Below, piece after piece: positions 33,353-41,340 of a stretch of 46,420 nucleotides of DNA; the first letter of the stretch is position 1; the number at the start of each line of letters is the position of its first letter. A model generated the notes under the pieces. That model ran no database searches, was not told the DNA's origin, and saw nothing but the letters and a program-made list of their open reading frames with translations. The DNA is taken from positions 1 through 46,420 of the forward strand of contig NZ_ASRY01000030.1 of NCBI RefSeq assembly GCF_000520815.1, given 5' to 3'. The stretch comes from Paenibacillus maysiensis (GTDB lineage Bacteria; Bacillota; Bacilli; Paenibacillales; Paenibacillaceae). Made by a program: the position numbers and the translations under genes.

Positions 33353-33982
33353 TCAGCTTCTGTAATGCAACTCGGGCCAAGGCAAAAGCTCTTGCAGCTT
33401 AGCCAGTTGGTCATCTGTCCAAATGTTGCTGATCAGCAGTTGATTCAGCACCACTATATGTCGCTGCGGATCCCGCTTCATGGCGTCCGCTATCGCCTCA
33501 TATCGGTCGGATCGATTTCGTAATAGATTAAATAACAACTCATGACTGAGTGGCATCAGGCGCAGTGAAGAGCGCCCCAGATCAAGCCGGATTCCAGCCG
33601 ACCACAGCAATCGTTCGACCTCCAATCGATATAAAGCTCCATCACACAGCACCTCGAAACCACCCACAAGCTCAACTGGAAATCCCTCCAGTTCATAATG
33701 GCTCAGCAATGAAACGTACGAACCACTACGATCTACCTGTTGTCGGTCGATCATTACACCCGGTGCTTTCGCATGGAGCTGCTTCGCTGCGTGAATATCT
33801 GCGTAAATATCAATATCTCGGGGCAGTCGATCCAGCTCAACCTCCTGCACAAGCAGCGAACAGCTTCCTCCCAGCATCCACGGAACAGCAATAGACGCCC
33901 AGGTGTCCGCCAAGCTGCTCAGCGCAGCTGTCAGCTCGTGAGGCAGCTTGTTCAATCGCAGCGAAGATATAGCCTCCTTCAC
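33353..33982 (-). CDS. Nucleotidyltransferase-like protein
   Basis: A 209-residue protein with the core of the nucleotidyltransferase fold: the GGSCSLLVQ loop (residues about 38-46) followed by RDIDIYAD (about 55-62) carrying the two metal-binding aspartates, and a later acidic strand FPVELVGGFEV. The C-terminal part is helical. This is the minimal MNT/AbiEii-like layout, with no visible antitoxin partner beside it. It starts at GTG 33980-33982 behind GGGAGG and lies 50 nt upstream of the ferredoxin gene. The substrate is unknown. Confidence 0.75.
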   Translation of the reverse strand: MKEAISSLRLNKLPHELTAALSSLADTWASIAVPWMLGGSCSLLVQEVELDRLPRDIDIYADIHAAKQLHAKAPGVMIDRQQVDRSGSYVSLLSHYELEGFPVELVGGFEVLCDGALYRLEVERLLWSAGIRLDLGRSSLRLMPLSHELLFNLLRNRSDRYEAIADAMKRDPQRHIVVLNQLLISNIWTDDQLAKLQELLPWPELHYRS

Positions 33983-34101
33983 ATTGTTTCCTCCCTTTCA
34001 GTCCATCATCCCGTTTCCTGTTGGGCACCATTATAACATGTTACGTATGGCAGTTCGACATTTTATGCATAAGAGAACAGCCGAGAATCTGCTGGAATAA
34101 T

Positions 34102-34129
34102 AAAAAAACGTGAACCTGTCCGGTTCACG
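34102..34129 (-). terminator. Terminator of spoVIF
   Basis: CGTGAACC (34109-34116) and GGTTCACG (34122-34129) form a perfect 8-bp stem with a five-base loop; seven T residues follow on the minus strand. Confidence 0.9.
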
Positions 34130-34163
34130 GAGAATACAACCAGCCGGTAAACGACTGTAATTT

Positions 34164-34439
34164 TTATTTTTTCATCATCATCTTCATCAACGCTTCCATA
34201 TTGGAAGGATTCATTCCGCTCTTTTTGACGGCACCGACAATATCCCTTACTGTATCTTCCGATACCGGAATGTTGGCCATCGCAGATACCTGCTTTATCA
34301 GTTGACGCAACTGCGCTTCACTTTGAAGCGTGTCCGCCTTCACGGTGCCTGCCAGCTTTTTCACCGCATTTTCAGATATGTTTTTGCCACCTTTTTTGTT
34401 AATGGCCTTCAACGCATCTTTCGGAAAGTTTTTATTCAC
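34164..34439 (-). CDS. Stage VI sporulation protein F-like protein
   Basis: A 91-residue basic helical protein resembling SpoVIF (YjcC), a late mother-cell protein that affects spore coat assembly and resistance in B. subtilis. The conserved pattern is a helix with AQLRQLIKQVSAMANIPVSE followed by TVRDIVGAVKKSGMNPSNME and a Met/Lys-rich end. The start is GTG 34437-34439 behind GGAGGAGGGG; the ORF upstream to 34517 covers the promoter. A sigma-K type promoter just upstream (34468-34496) supports the identification. Confidence 0.72.
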   Translation of the reverse strand: MNKNFPKDALKAINKKGGKNISENAVKKLAGTVKADTLQSEAQLRQLIKQVSAMANIPVSEDTVRDIVGAVKKSGMNPSNMEALMKMMMKK

Positions 34440-34467
34440 ATTCTCCCCTCCTCCGCCATTACTCAAC

Positions 34468-34496
34468 TCAGTGTATGAATGATGGAGGCCAAAGGT
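34468..34496 (-). promoter_or_regulatory. Candidate sigma-K promoter of the spoVIF-like gene
   Basis: On the minus strand AC (34496-34495), 17 nt spacer and CATACACTGA (34477-34468) match the sigma-K pattern AC-N16/17-CATAnnnTA except for one base. It lies about 29 nt before the GTG start. The CATACACT core also fits sigma-E -10 boxes. Confidence 0.5.
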
Positions 34497-34532
34497 GATT
34501 AAGCTTACAAAAGACATGCCATACGCCTAACT

Positions 34533-34579
34533 GAAAAAAAGCTGTCTCCACCGTAGATAAAATCTACTTGCGAGACAGC
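34533..34579 (-). terminator. Terminator of the der-plsY-gpsA group
   Basis: GCTGTCTC (34541-34548) pairs with GAGACAGC (34572-34579), and GTAGAT/ATCTAC forms an inner stem. Seven T residues follow on the minus strand, 33 nt after the gpsA stop. Confidence 0.9.
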
Positions 34580-34611
34580 CTTTTGTAAGTTTTATATGTG
34601 CAGCTAAGCCC

Positions 34612-35652
34612 TTACGAATGCCATTGTTCCCATGTTTGCAAGGGCATGACTTCCATTTCGGTTTTCGGGTCGCGACCCATGAGCGCCTCGACGGCCTTAC
34701 GGACATCACGCCCTTCAAACAGTACCCCGTACAGCACTTCCGTAATAGGCATCTGAACGCCCAGCTTTTGCGAGATCGCATAGGCTGCCTTTGTCGTCCG
34801 AATGCCTTCTACCACCATGCCCATAGACTCTAGCACATCATCAAGCTTTCGCCCCTGCCCAAGCAGCGAGCCTGCACGCCAGTTACGGCTGTGACGGCTT
34901 GTTGCGGTAACAACCAAATCGCCGATGCCTGCAAGCCCGGCAAAGGTCAAAGGATTGGCTCCCATTTCTACTCCGGCACGGGTAATCTCTGCCAACCCAC
35001 GGGTCAGCAAAGCCGCTTTTGCATTATCTCCGAAGCCTAGTCCGTCCGACATACCCGCGCCCAAAGCGATAATGTTCTTCAACGCCCCGGACAGCTCTAC
35101 ACCCAACAAATCCCGGTTCGTATATACGCGGAAATAGGAGTTCATGAACATCTCCTGTGCAGCCTGTGCAGCCTTCTCATTTGACGAGGCTACTACAACC
35201 GTCGTGGGGCATTTCCGCACCACTTCTTCCGCATGGCTCGGACCGGACAACACGGCAATATCACCCTCCGCGACCTCCAGCTCTTCTGAAATTACCGTGG
35301 ACATACGTTTGAGTGTTTCCGTTTCAAAGCCTTTAATGGCATGGACAATCAGCATATCCTTGGTAAAGAATGCTTTCAGACTACGCGCTACCTGACGCGC
35401 AGCAGCGGAAGGAGCTACGATCACGACTGCTTTAGCACCAGACACCGCAACTTCCATATCGGTTGTAGCCATAATCCGTTCAGACAGGATGGAGCCGGGT
35501 AAATAATGGTCATTCGTATGCTTCTCATTAATTTCAGCAGCTTGCTGTTCGTTTCTCGTCCAGACAGAGACATCGTTGTTATTGGCCGCAAGGACGGAAG
35601 CCAGAGCTGTTCCCCAACTGCCCGCGACCAGCACAGCTATTTTCTCAGACAA
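34612..35652 (-). CDS. gpsA: NAD(P)-dependent glycerol-3-phosphate dehydrogenase
   Basis: A 346-residue enzyme that reduces dihydroxyacetone phosphate to sn-glycerol 3-phosphate for phospholipid synthesis. The catalytic and substrate region VLSGPSHAEEV, ELSGALKNIIALGAGMSDGLGFGDNAKAAL and GIGDLVVTATSRHSRN are all standard. The nucleotide-binding loop reads VAGSWGTALA (residues 9-18), where most relatives have GAGSWGTALA, so the first glycine of GxGxxG is a valine here. It starts at TTG 35650-35652 behind AAAGGAGGAG and overlaps the plsY end by 8 nt; both feed the same pathway. Confidence 0.95.
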   Translation of the reverse strand: MSEKIAVLVAGSWGTALASVLAANNNDVSVWTRNEQQAAEINEKHTNDHYLPGSILSERIMATTDMEVAVSGAKAVVIVAPSAAARQVARSLKAFFTKDMLIVHAIKGFETETLKRMSTVISEELEVAEGDIAVLSGPSHAEEVVRKCPTTVVVASSNEKAAQAAQEMFMNSYFRVYTNRDLLGVELSGALKNIIALGAGMSDGLGFGDNAKAALLTRGLAEITRAGVEMGANPLTFAGLAGIGDLVVTATSRHSRNWRAGSLLGQGRKLDDVLESMGMVVEGIRTTKAAYAISQKLGVQMPITEVLYGVLFEGRDVRKAVEALMGRDPKTEMEVMPLQTWEQWHS

Positions 35653-36253
35653 GACGATCTCCTCCTTTGGAGCCAAGCTTGTTTTCTTTCCCCCGTACCA
35701 GCTTGGCAATGTTGGTGCGGTGTCTCCACACAGCAAACACACAAATGACCAGAGCCGTCCAGAAGAACGGCCATGCATAACCAAGTACCAGTAAAATCCA
35801 AGGTGTCAAAATGACAAAAATCAGCGAGCCAAGGGATACATAGCGCGTAATTACGATTGCAAGAATCGCAATAATTCCGGCATACAATGCGGGGGGTAAG
35901 GCAATCGAGACCAATACACCAATAGCGGTAGCAATACCTTTTCCTCCGCGAAAGTGGAAATATACCGGCCAGTTATGGCCTGCAATCGCCGCAATGCCAC
36001 ACAAACCCGGTAACCAGGATGAATTTCCGCCAAGCCAATGCCCTATCAGCACCGCAACAATCCCTTTAAGTACGTCCAGCAGCAGTACCAGAATGGCAGG
36101 GCCTTTTCCTAGCACGCGCAGCGTATTCGTCGCGCCGGCATTGCCACTTCCATGCTGACGAATATCGATTCCTTTTAATTTTCCATACAGCAGACTGAAG
36201 CTGACAGAGCCAAGCAAGTAACTGAGTACGATGGCAATGATCTGTAAAATCAA
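35645..36253 (-). CDS. plsY: Acyl-phosphate:glycerol-3-phosphate acyltransferase
   Basis: A 202-residue membrane enzyme that makes lysophosphatidic acid from acyl-phosphate and glycerol 3-phosphate. The three cytoplasmic PlsY motifs are present: GSGNAGATNTLRVLG (about residues 36-50), HNWPVYFHFRGGKGIATAIGVL (about 93-114) and the WRHRTNIAKLVRGKENKL tail. It has about five membrane helices. It lies between der and gpsA, which supplies its substrate. Confidence 0.96.
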   Translation of the reverse strand: MILQIIAIVLSYLLGSVSFSLLYGKLKGIDIRQHGSGNAGATNTLRVLGKGPAILVLLLDVLKGIVAVLIGHWLGGNSSWLPGLCGIAAIAGHNWPVYFHFRGGKGIATAIGVLVSIALPPALYAGIIAILAIVITRYVSLGSLIFVILTPWILLVLGYAWPFFWTALVICVFAVWRHRTNIAKLVRGKENKLGSKGGDRLV

Positions 36254-36264
36254 CCTATTCGCTC

Positions 36265-37587
36265 CTAACTTTCGTCAGACTTGCGCCGTGTAAAGATACG
36301 AATTGGAGTTCCCTCAAAGTTGAAGGCGGCGCGAATTTTGTTCTCCAGATAACGCTCGTAAGAGAAGTGCATCATTTCCGGATCATTGACGAATACAACC
36401 ATCGTAGGCGGCTTAACAGCGACCTGAGTCACGTAGTTAATACGCAGACGCCGTCCTTTGTCAGTTGGCGGAGGATTAATCGCAACCGCATCGGAAATAA
36501 CATCGTTCAGCAAATGCGTCTGAATACGCAAGACATGCTGCTGCGCCACATGCTGGACAACAGGGAGCAGCTTTTGCAAGCGCTGCTTTGTTTTCGCAGA
36601 CAAGAACACAATCGGAGCATAGGTCATGAACAGAAAGTGATCGCGAATTTTAGTTTCAAACTGGCGCATCGTTTTATCGTCCTTGTCCACGACATCCCAT
36701 TTGTTCACAACAAACAGTGAGGCTTTACCCGCTTCATAAGCATAACCGGCAATGTGCTTATCCTGCTCAATAATGCCTTCCTCGCCGTTAATAACGACCA
36801 GCACGACATCTGCACGCTCAATAGCACGCATTGCACGCATCACACTATATTTTTCTGTTGTCTCATATACTTTACCACGTTTACGCATACCCGCCGTATC
36901 GATCAGTACATACTTCTGACCGTCTTTTTCAAAAGGCGTATCAATTGCATCACGCGTTGTACCTGCAATGTCACTAACAATAACCCGTTCCTCTCCCAGA
37001 ATGGCATTAACGAGCGAGGATTTACCTACGTTCGGGCGGCCGATCAAGGCAACACGGATAACATCTTCATCATAAATGTCCTCTTCCAGCTCAGGCAAAT
37101 TGGACGTGATCGCATCTAACAGGTCACCAATACCTATGCCATGGCTACCGGAAATGGCAATGGGGTCGCCGAATCCATAGGAATAAAACTCATAAATCAG
37201 ATCCGCACGTTCCAGATTGTCCACCTTGTTTACAGCCACAATAACAGGCTTGCCCGAACGATACAGCATTTGGGCTACCTCTTCATCAGATTGCGTAATC
37301 CCTGCCTTCGCATCACTCATAAATACGATCACATCTGCTTCTTCTATAGCCAGTTCAGCTTGCATCCGGATGGATTTTAAGATTTCATCTTCTCCATCAA
37401 TCTCAATGCCGCCAGTATCAATAATACTGAAGGATTTACCGTTCCACTCCGATATACCGTAAATACGGTCACGGGTGATTCCGGGCTTATCTTCCACTAT
37501 GGATAAACGATCCCCGATAATCCGATTAAAAATGGTGGATTTACCCACATTCGGACGACCGACAATAGCCACAACGGGTCTTGCCAT
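36265..37587 (-). CDS. der: Ribosome-assembly GTPase Der (EngA)
   Basis: A 440-residue protein with the tandem G domains unique to EngA/Der, needed for 50S subunit assembly. G1 motifs [11 protein letters not shown] (residues 10-20) and [11 protein letters not shown] (about 183-193), G3 DTGGIE and DTAGMRK, and G4 NKVD and NKWD are all present, followed by the KH-like C-terminal domain ([32 protein letters not shown]). ATG 37585-37587 is the start; the ORF upstream lacks a ribosome site. In B. subtilis engA and gpsA are also neighbours. Confidence 0.97.
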   Translation of the reverse strand: MARPVVAIVGRPNVGKSTIFNRIIGDRLSIVEDKPGITRDRIYGISEWNGKSFSIIDTGGIEIDGEDEILKSIRMQAELAIEEADVIVFMSDAKAGITQSDEEVAQMLYRSGKPVIVAVNKVDNLERADLIYEFYSYGFGDPIAISGSHGIGIGDLLDAITSNLPELEEDIYDEDVIRVALIGRPNVGKSSLVNAILGEERVIVSDIAGTTRDAIDTPFEKDGQKYVLIDTAGMRKRGKVYETTEKYSVMRAMRAIERADVVLVVINGEEGIIEQDKHIAGYAYEAGKASLFVVNKWDVVDKDDKTMRQFETKIRDHFLFMTYAPIVFLSAKTKQRLQKLLPVVQHVAQQHVLRIQTHLLNDVISDAVAINPPPTDKGRRLRINYVTQVAVKPPTMVVFVNDPEMMHFSYERYLENKIRAAFNFEGTPIRIFTRRKSDES

Positions 37588-37663
37588 AAATTCACTCCTC
37601 CTGTCAATTCTTCCGCTATCATCATAGCAAAAAACATGCCTGTTAGCGATATTGTCACGTAAC

Positions 37664-37694
37664 AACAATCGGCGAACCCTCTGGGTCCGCCGAT
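37664..37694 (-). terminator. Hairpin downstream of the S1-domain gene
   Basis: ATCGGCG-ACCC (37668-37679) pairs with GGGT-CGCCGAT (37683-37694). The following sequence on the minus strand is TTGTTG rather than a clean T-run, so it is a probable but weaker terminator or 3'-end stabiliser. Confidence 0.65.
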
Positions 37695-37731
37695 GGTGTA
37701 CGTTATGCTTATAAAGTGTATTGATTCAAAC

Positions 37732-38958
37732 TCATTTAAATTTGTTCAGTTTATCGCCAAAACGTTCGCCAAGCGTAATGCTCAGACCAGAATTGTTCAA
37801 AGAAACGTTAGGATTGTTCAGTTCCTCACGAGGCGCGCGGGATGCACGTGGCGCTCTTTCTGCTCTTGGAGCAGCTTCTGGAGCTTCCTCAGTTTCTTTA
37901 ATGCTCAGGCTTACACGTTTTTCAGTAGGACTCATTTCAAGAACTTTAACCTTAACTTCTTGTCCTTCTTCCAGAACTTCTTGTGGAGTTCCGATGTGTT
38001 TGTGGGAAATTTGGGAGATATGAACCAAACCTTCCACGCCAGGAGCGATTTCAACGAATGCACCGAAGTTAACCAGACGTTTAACAACGCCTGTTACAAC
38101 GTCACCATTGTTAAATTGTCCAGCAGCAGATTCCCAAGGACCAGGCTGTGCAGCTTTCATGCTCAGGCTGATTTTTCCTTTTTCAGGGTCCACTTTCAGG
38201 ACTTTCACTTTTACTTGTTCTCCTTCAGAAACCGCATCGGAAGGCTTGTCGACATGAGTCCAGGCAATTTCAGATACGTGAACCAAACCATCCACGCCGC
38301 CTACGTCAACGAAAGCACCGAATTGAGTGAGACGTTGAACCGTACCCACGATTTCTTGTCCTTCTTTCAGCTCAGCCATTACTTTAAGCTTGTTGGCTTC
38401 AAATTCTGCTTCCAGAACGTCTTTTTGAGAAAGGATCACTTTGTTGTTCTCACGATCCAGCTCTTTCACGACAACACGCAATGTGCGGCCTTTATAATCA
38501 CTGAAATCTTCAACGAAATGGCGTTCTACCATGGATGCAGGGATAAATCCGCGCAGACCCACGTCTACAACGATGCCGCCTTTAACGACATCATTAACAA
38601 CCACTTCAAATACTTCTTTGCTTTCAAACAGCTGCTCCAGCTTTTCCCAAGCATTTTCACTGTCGATTGCGCGTTTGGACAGGACAAGTTTTTCTTTGCC
38701 ATCGTCGATGCTAATAATTCTAGCTTCAACCTCTTGGCCTACTTGTACTGCTTCTTCTGCGTTGTCCAAACCAGAAGACAACTCGCGAATTGGAATAATT
38801 CCATCGTATTTATATCCAATGCTTACTACCGCTTGGTTATCTTCCAATTTCACGATTGTACCTTTAACGGTATCACCTTTTTTCAGGGAAACGATTTGTT
38901 CGAGCTCGTCTTGATTTGCCGCTTCAGCAGCTTCTTGATTTTTAATTTCTTCCGACAT
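37732..38958 (-). CDS. Ribosomal protein S1-like protein with four S1 domains
   Basis: A 408-residue RNA-binding protein with four S1 (OB-fold) repeats at about residues 20-90, 108-175, 190-260 and 275-345, each with the typical G-x-V pattern (GDTVKGTIVKLEDNQAVVSIG, GQEIVGTVQRLTQFGAFVDVGGVDGLVHVSEI, GDVVTGVVKRLVNFGAFVEIAPGVEGLVHISQI). The tail is rich in Glu, Ala and Arg. It is the Firmicute YpfD/RpsA homologue, shorter than the six-domain E. coli S1, located next to cmk as in many bacteria. A long open frame on the opposite strand is an antisense artefact. Confidence 0.95.
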   Translation of the reverse strand: MSEEIKNQEAAEAANQDELEQIVSLKKGDTVKGTIVKLEDNQAVVSIGYKYDGIIPIRELSSGLDNAEEAVQVGQEVEARIISIDDGKEKLVLSKRAIDSENAWEKLEQLFESKEVFEVVVNDVVKGGIVVDVGLRGFIPASMVERHFVEDFSDYKGRTLRVVVKELDRENNKVILSQKDVLEAEFEANKLKVMAELKEGQEIVGTVQRLTQFGAFVDVGGVDGLVHVSEIAWTHVDKPSDAVSEGEQVKVKVLKVDPEKGKISLSMKAAQPGPWESAAGQFNNGDVVTGVVKRLVNFGAFVEIAPGVEGLVHISQISHKHIGTPQEVLEEGQEVKVKVLEMSPTEKRVSLSIKETEEAPEAAPRAERAPRASRAPREELNNPNVSLNNSGLSITLGERFGDKLNKFK

Positions 38959-39078
38959 GTCAATACCCTCCTCAATTCAAAAAAAACCATTTATTTAAAC
39001 CTGCGCATGGCAGAGTTCAAAACATTGTTAAACTTCTGTTCTAGCTTTCCGAGGTTAGGCACAATTCATGCAAGCCTT

Positions 39079-39672
39079 TCAGTTATTCGTAGGCTCGCCG
39101 GTTTCTCGCATTGTACGAATACGAGACATAATCTCTTCTGTTGCCAGCTCAAGCGGATCTCCTTCGATAACGGTACCTTTTTGGTAAGCATCCAAATTAA
39201 CAGGTTTGCCGTATATCACTTTCGTTTTACAGAAAAGCTTGTAATCACCAACAATGGCGACCGGAACGGCAGCCGCTCCACTACGCAGCGCAAAGCTGGC
39301 AGCACCCTTTTTACCGATTCCCCCGGCTCCTCTGGAACCTTCGGGAAAGATCCCCATAACCTTGCCATCACGCAAAATGGTCAAAGCCAGCTTAATGGAT
39401 TCCTTGCTCACACCACCGCGTTTGACCGGAAAAGCTCCCAGCTTGTCGATCAACGAACCAAGTACAGGAGTATTAAATAGCTCGGCTTTCGCCATAAAGT
39501 GAACCTTTCGATCCAGCAAAATGCCAACTGTAGGAGGGTCCAGATTACTAATATGATTAGAACACAACAGTACTCCGCCCTCAGCAGGAACATTTTCCCT
39601 GCCTACCGCCTCAAGTCTGAACAGAAAGCGGTATATGAGACGCAAAATACGGACGCATACAGCATATATCAT
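39079..39672 (-). CDS. plsC: 1-Acyl-sn-glycerol-3-phosphate acyltransferase
   Basis: A 197-residue membrane-associated acyltransferase that converts lysophosphatidic acid to phosphatidic acid, the step after PlsY. The catalytic HX4D motif is NHISNLD (about residues 36-42), the second block MAKAELFNTPVLGSLIDKLGAFPVKRG follows, and the FPEGSRG motif is at about 109-115. One hydrophobic segment lies at the N-terminus. It overlaps cmk by 4 nt, so the two are translated together. Confidence 0.95.
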   Translation of the reverse strand: MIYAVCVRILRLIYRFLFRLEAVGRENVPAEGGVLLCSNHISNLDPPTVGILLDRKVHFMAKAELFNTPVLGSLIDKLGAFPVKRGGVSKESIKLALTILRDGKVMGIFPEGSRGAGGIGKKGAASFALRSGAAAVPVAIVGDYKLFCKTKVIYGKPVNLDAYQKGTVIEGDPLELATEEIMSRIRTMRETGEPTNN

Positions 39673-40376
39673 TGTCTGATCTCTCCATCCTTCGCCGTGG
39701 TGCAGTAAGATACAATAGTATCGACGACATCCTGAATGCCCATATGGGTCGTATCCAGCACGATAGCGTCGTCACTGCAACGAAGCGGGGATACCTCCCT
39801 CTCCTCATCAAGCTTGTCACGCGCCGCAATGTCACGTTCGAGCTGCTCCAGAGTGATATCATCAGCTCCGCTCAGTTCTTTAAACCGGCGAGAGGCACGT
39901 TCCTGAACACTTGCGGTCATAAACACCTTGACTTCAGCATCAGGAAGCACAGTAGTTCCAATATCGCGACCATCCATAACGACACCTTTACGTGCGGCCA
40001 TTTCACGCTGGTTTTCAGTCAAACGCGAACGTAACCCCGCAATACTCGAATACTGTGACACCTTGCCTGTCACTTCCATCGAACGAATCACTGTCGTTAC
40101 ATCTTCCCCGTTACAATAGACCTTTTGGCCTGTAGGGTCCGGTACTAATTCAATCACCAACTCAGGCACATATTGAAGCACTTTTTGTACATTTTCCGCC
40201 GGAATTTCCCTGCGCATCATGTACCACGTTGCTGCCCGGTACATCGCTCCGGTATCTACATAAACATAAGAAAGTGCTTTCGCTACCAAGCGGGCCACCG
40301 TACTTTTCCCTGCACCAGCAGGTCCATCAATGGCTACATTTATTTTATTAATTGAAGATCCATGCTGCCTTGCCAA
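39669..40376 (-). CDS. cmk: Cytidylate kinase
   Basis: A 235-residue kinase that phosphorylates CMP and dCMP. The P-loop is IDGPAGAGKSTVARL (residues 16-30), the CMP-binding insertion lies around VVMDGRDIGTTVLPDAEVKVFMTAS (about 122-146), and the lid includes RFKELSGADDITLEQLERDIAARD. It starts at TTG 40374-40376 with a strong AGGAGG. Its own promoter and a short leader hairpin lie upstream (40407-40464). The cmk-plsC-S1 gene order is common in Firmicutes. Confidence 0.96.
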   Translation of the reverse strand: MARQHGSSINKINVAIDGPAGAGKSTVARLVAKALSYVYVDTGAMYRAATWYMMRREIPAENVQKVLQYVPELVIELVPDPTGQKVYCNGEDVTTVIRSMEVTGKVSQYSSIAGLRSRLTENQREMAARKGVVMDGRDIGTTVLPDAEVKVFMTASVQERASRRFKELSGADDITLEQLERDIAARDKLDEEREVSPLRCSDDAIVLDTTHMGIQDVVDTIVSYCTTAKDGEIRQ

Positions 40377-40404
40377 CGGGTAATTCCTCCTAACCTAACC
40401 TCAA

Positions 40405-40426
40405 GAAAAAAGCAGGCATTGCCTGC
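40405..40426 (-). terminator. Short hairpin plus T-run directly after the cmk promoter
   Basis: On the minus strand GCAGGC-AAT-GCCTGC followed by six T residues lies at 40426-40406, starting within a few bases of the expected cmk transcription start. It can end read-through from the PilZ gene, or act as a tiny attenuator in the cmk leader. Confidence 0.75.
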
Positions 40427-40435
40427 GACGTGAAA

Positions 40436-40464
40436 ATTATACCACACATTCAGAGTTGATGCAA
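40436..40464 (-). promoter_or_regulatory. Sigma-A promoter of cmk-plsC
   Basis: On the minus strand TTGCAT (40464-40459), 17 nt spacer and TATAAT (40441-40436), about 60 nt before the cmk start. Confidence 0.75.
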
Positions 40465-40508
40465 AATGAACGGCAGGTTAACAAAAAAAGAAAACCTTCG
40501 GAGGATTG

Positions 40509-41177
40509 CTATCTCCCCCTGAATTCCAACTGACGCTCAAAGCAATATTTAATCAGTTTTTGACGCTCCTGGTCAGCAATTTTCTCATATTTCAGCATGA
40601 TCAGCCTGCGACCATTTTCCATTTGCTGAATACGTACAATTTCGGATTGGAACGGGACATGCTCCTGAGTTCCATTTTTATAAGGGACCAGAATCCAGCA
40701 GGACAATGATTCACCTTCTTCCAGATGATGCGAGCCTTGAGTCTGAAAAGAAACGCCTCCACCGCCGACATCATGCGTCTCAGCTACAAACCTTGATTCG
40801 TTTGATCCATACTTCACCGCTATTTCCAGGTTGGCCTGAACCCGTAGAAAATTTCGACGCTGAATTTTACTGATGCTGTCTGGGGCAGGCTTGTGAATGC
40901 GGACCATCCGGAGCACATCCTCTTTAAAGCCGATAACGTGGGTATTGAAATAGTTTTTTATCCCGCCCTCGCTCATAAAAAATATCGACAGTTCTTCTCC
41001 CAAAAACAGTTTTTTCAGATGACCGCTCGTTTGAGACATGGGTACTTCTATCAGAAAGTTCTGGGACTCCTCTTCCGCAATACGCGATTTAAATTCAAAA
41101 TGTTCGTCCGTATGATCGGTACCAGCCACTTGTATGTATAGCACATCATTAATTTTAGGAAACAAACCGCCCACCAT
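40509..41177 (-). CDS. ypfA: PilZ-domain c-di-GMP-binding protein (YpfA/MotI-like)
   Basis: A 222-residue protein with an N-terminal YcgR-like domain (residues about 1-95) and a C-terminal PilZ domain. The c-di-GMP signature RxxxR is in IQRRNFLRVQ (about residues 102-111) and the second motif is DVGGGGVSF (about 137-145), with Gly in place of the usual Ser. B. subtilis YpfA (DgrA/MotI) binds c-di-GMP and slows the flagellar stator. The position between ypeB and cmk matches that organism. The ATG at 41175-41177 has only a weak ribosome site; the adjacent GTG is also possible. Confidence 0.88.
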   Translation of the reverse strand: MVGGLFPKINDVLYIQVAGTDHTDEHFEFKSRIAEEESQNFLIEVPMSQTSGHLKKLFLGEELSIFFMSEGGIKNYFNTHVIGFKEDVLRMVRIHKPAPDSISKIQRRNFLRVQANLEIAVKYGSNESRFVAETHDVGGGGVSFQTQGSHHLEEGESLSCWILVPYKNGTQEHVPFQSEIVRIQQMENGRRLIMLKYEKIADQERQKLIKYCFERQLEFRGR

Positions 41178-41267
41178 CCTTGTCCATTTAAAAGCTGTAA
41201 TAAGGTATATAATACCACGACTTTATACCCATTTTAACATTATATTTGTTGTACCTATGTCAAAAGC

Positions 41268-41296
41268 ACAAAAAACCTCCTTCATAAAGGAGGTTT
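41268..41296 (-). terminator. Terminator of ypeB
   Basis: AAACCTCCTT (41273-41282) and AAGGAGGTTT (41287-41296) form a perfect 10-bp stem with a four-base loop, followed by T residues on the minus strand, 45 nt after the ypeB stop. Confidence 0.92.
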
Positions 41297-41340
41297 AGCG
41301 TGACTAATGGTTCATTTTTACGTATTTACCCTATTTACAA

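Noticed and set aside
33353..33982. Toxin-antitoxin module (MNT/HEPN type)
   Set aside because: The nucleotidyltransferase core fits, but there is no adjacent HEPN or other partner gene; the neighbours are a ferredoxin gene and spoVIF.
37693..39480. Open frame of 595 codons on the plus strand
   Set aside because: It is exactly antisense to the S1-domain gene and unusually rich in Phe, Asn and Ser, as expected from reading its codons backwards. It has no ribosome site, and the S1 gene on the other strand is certain.
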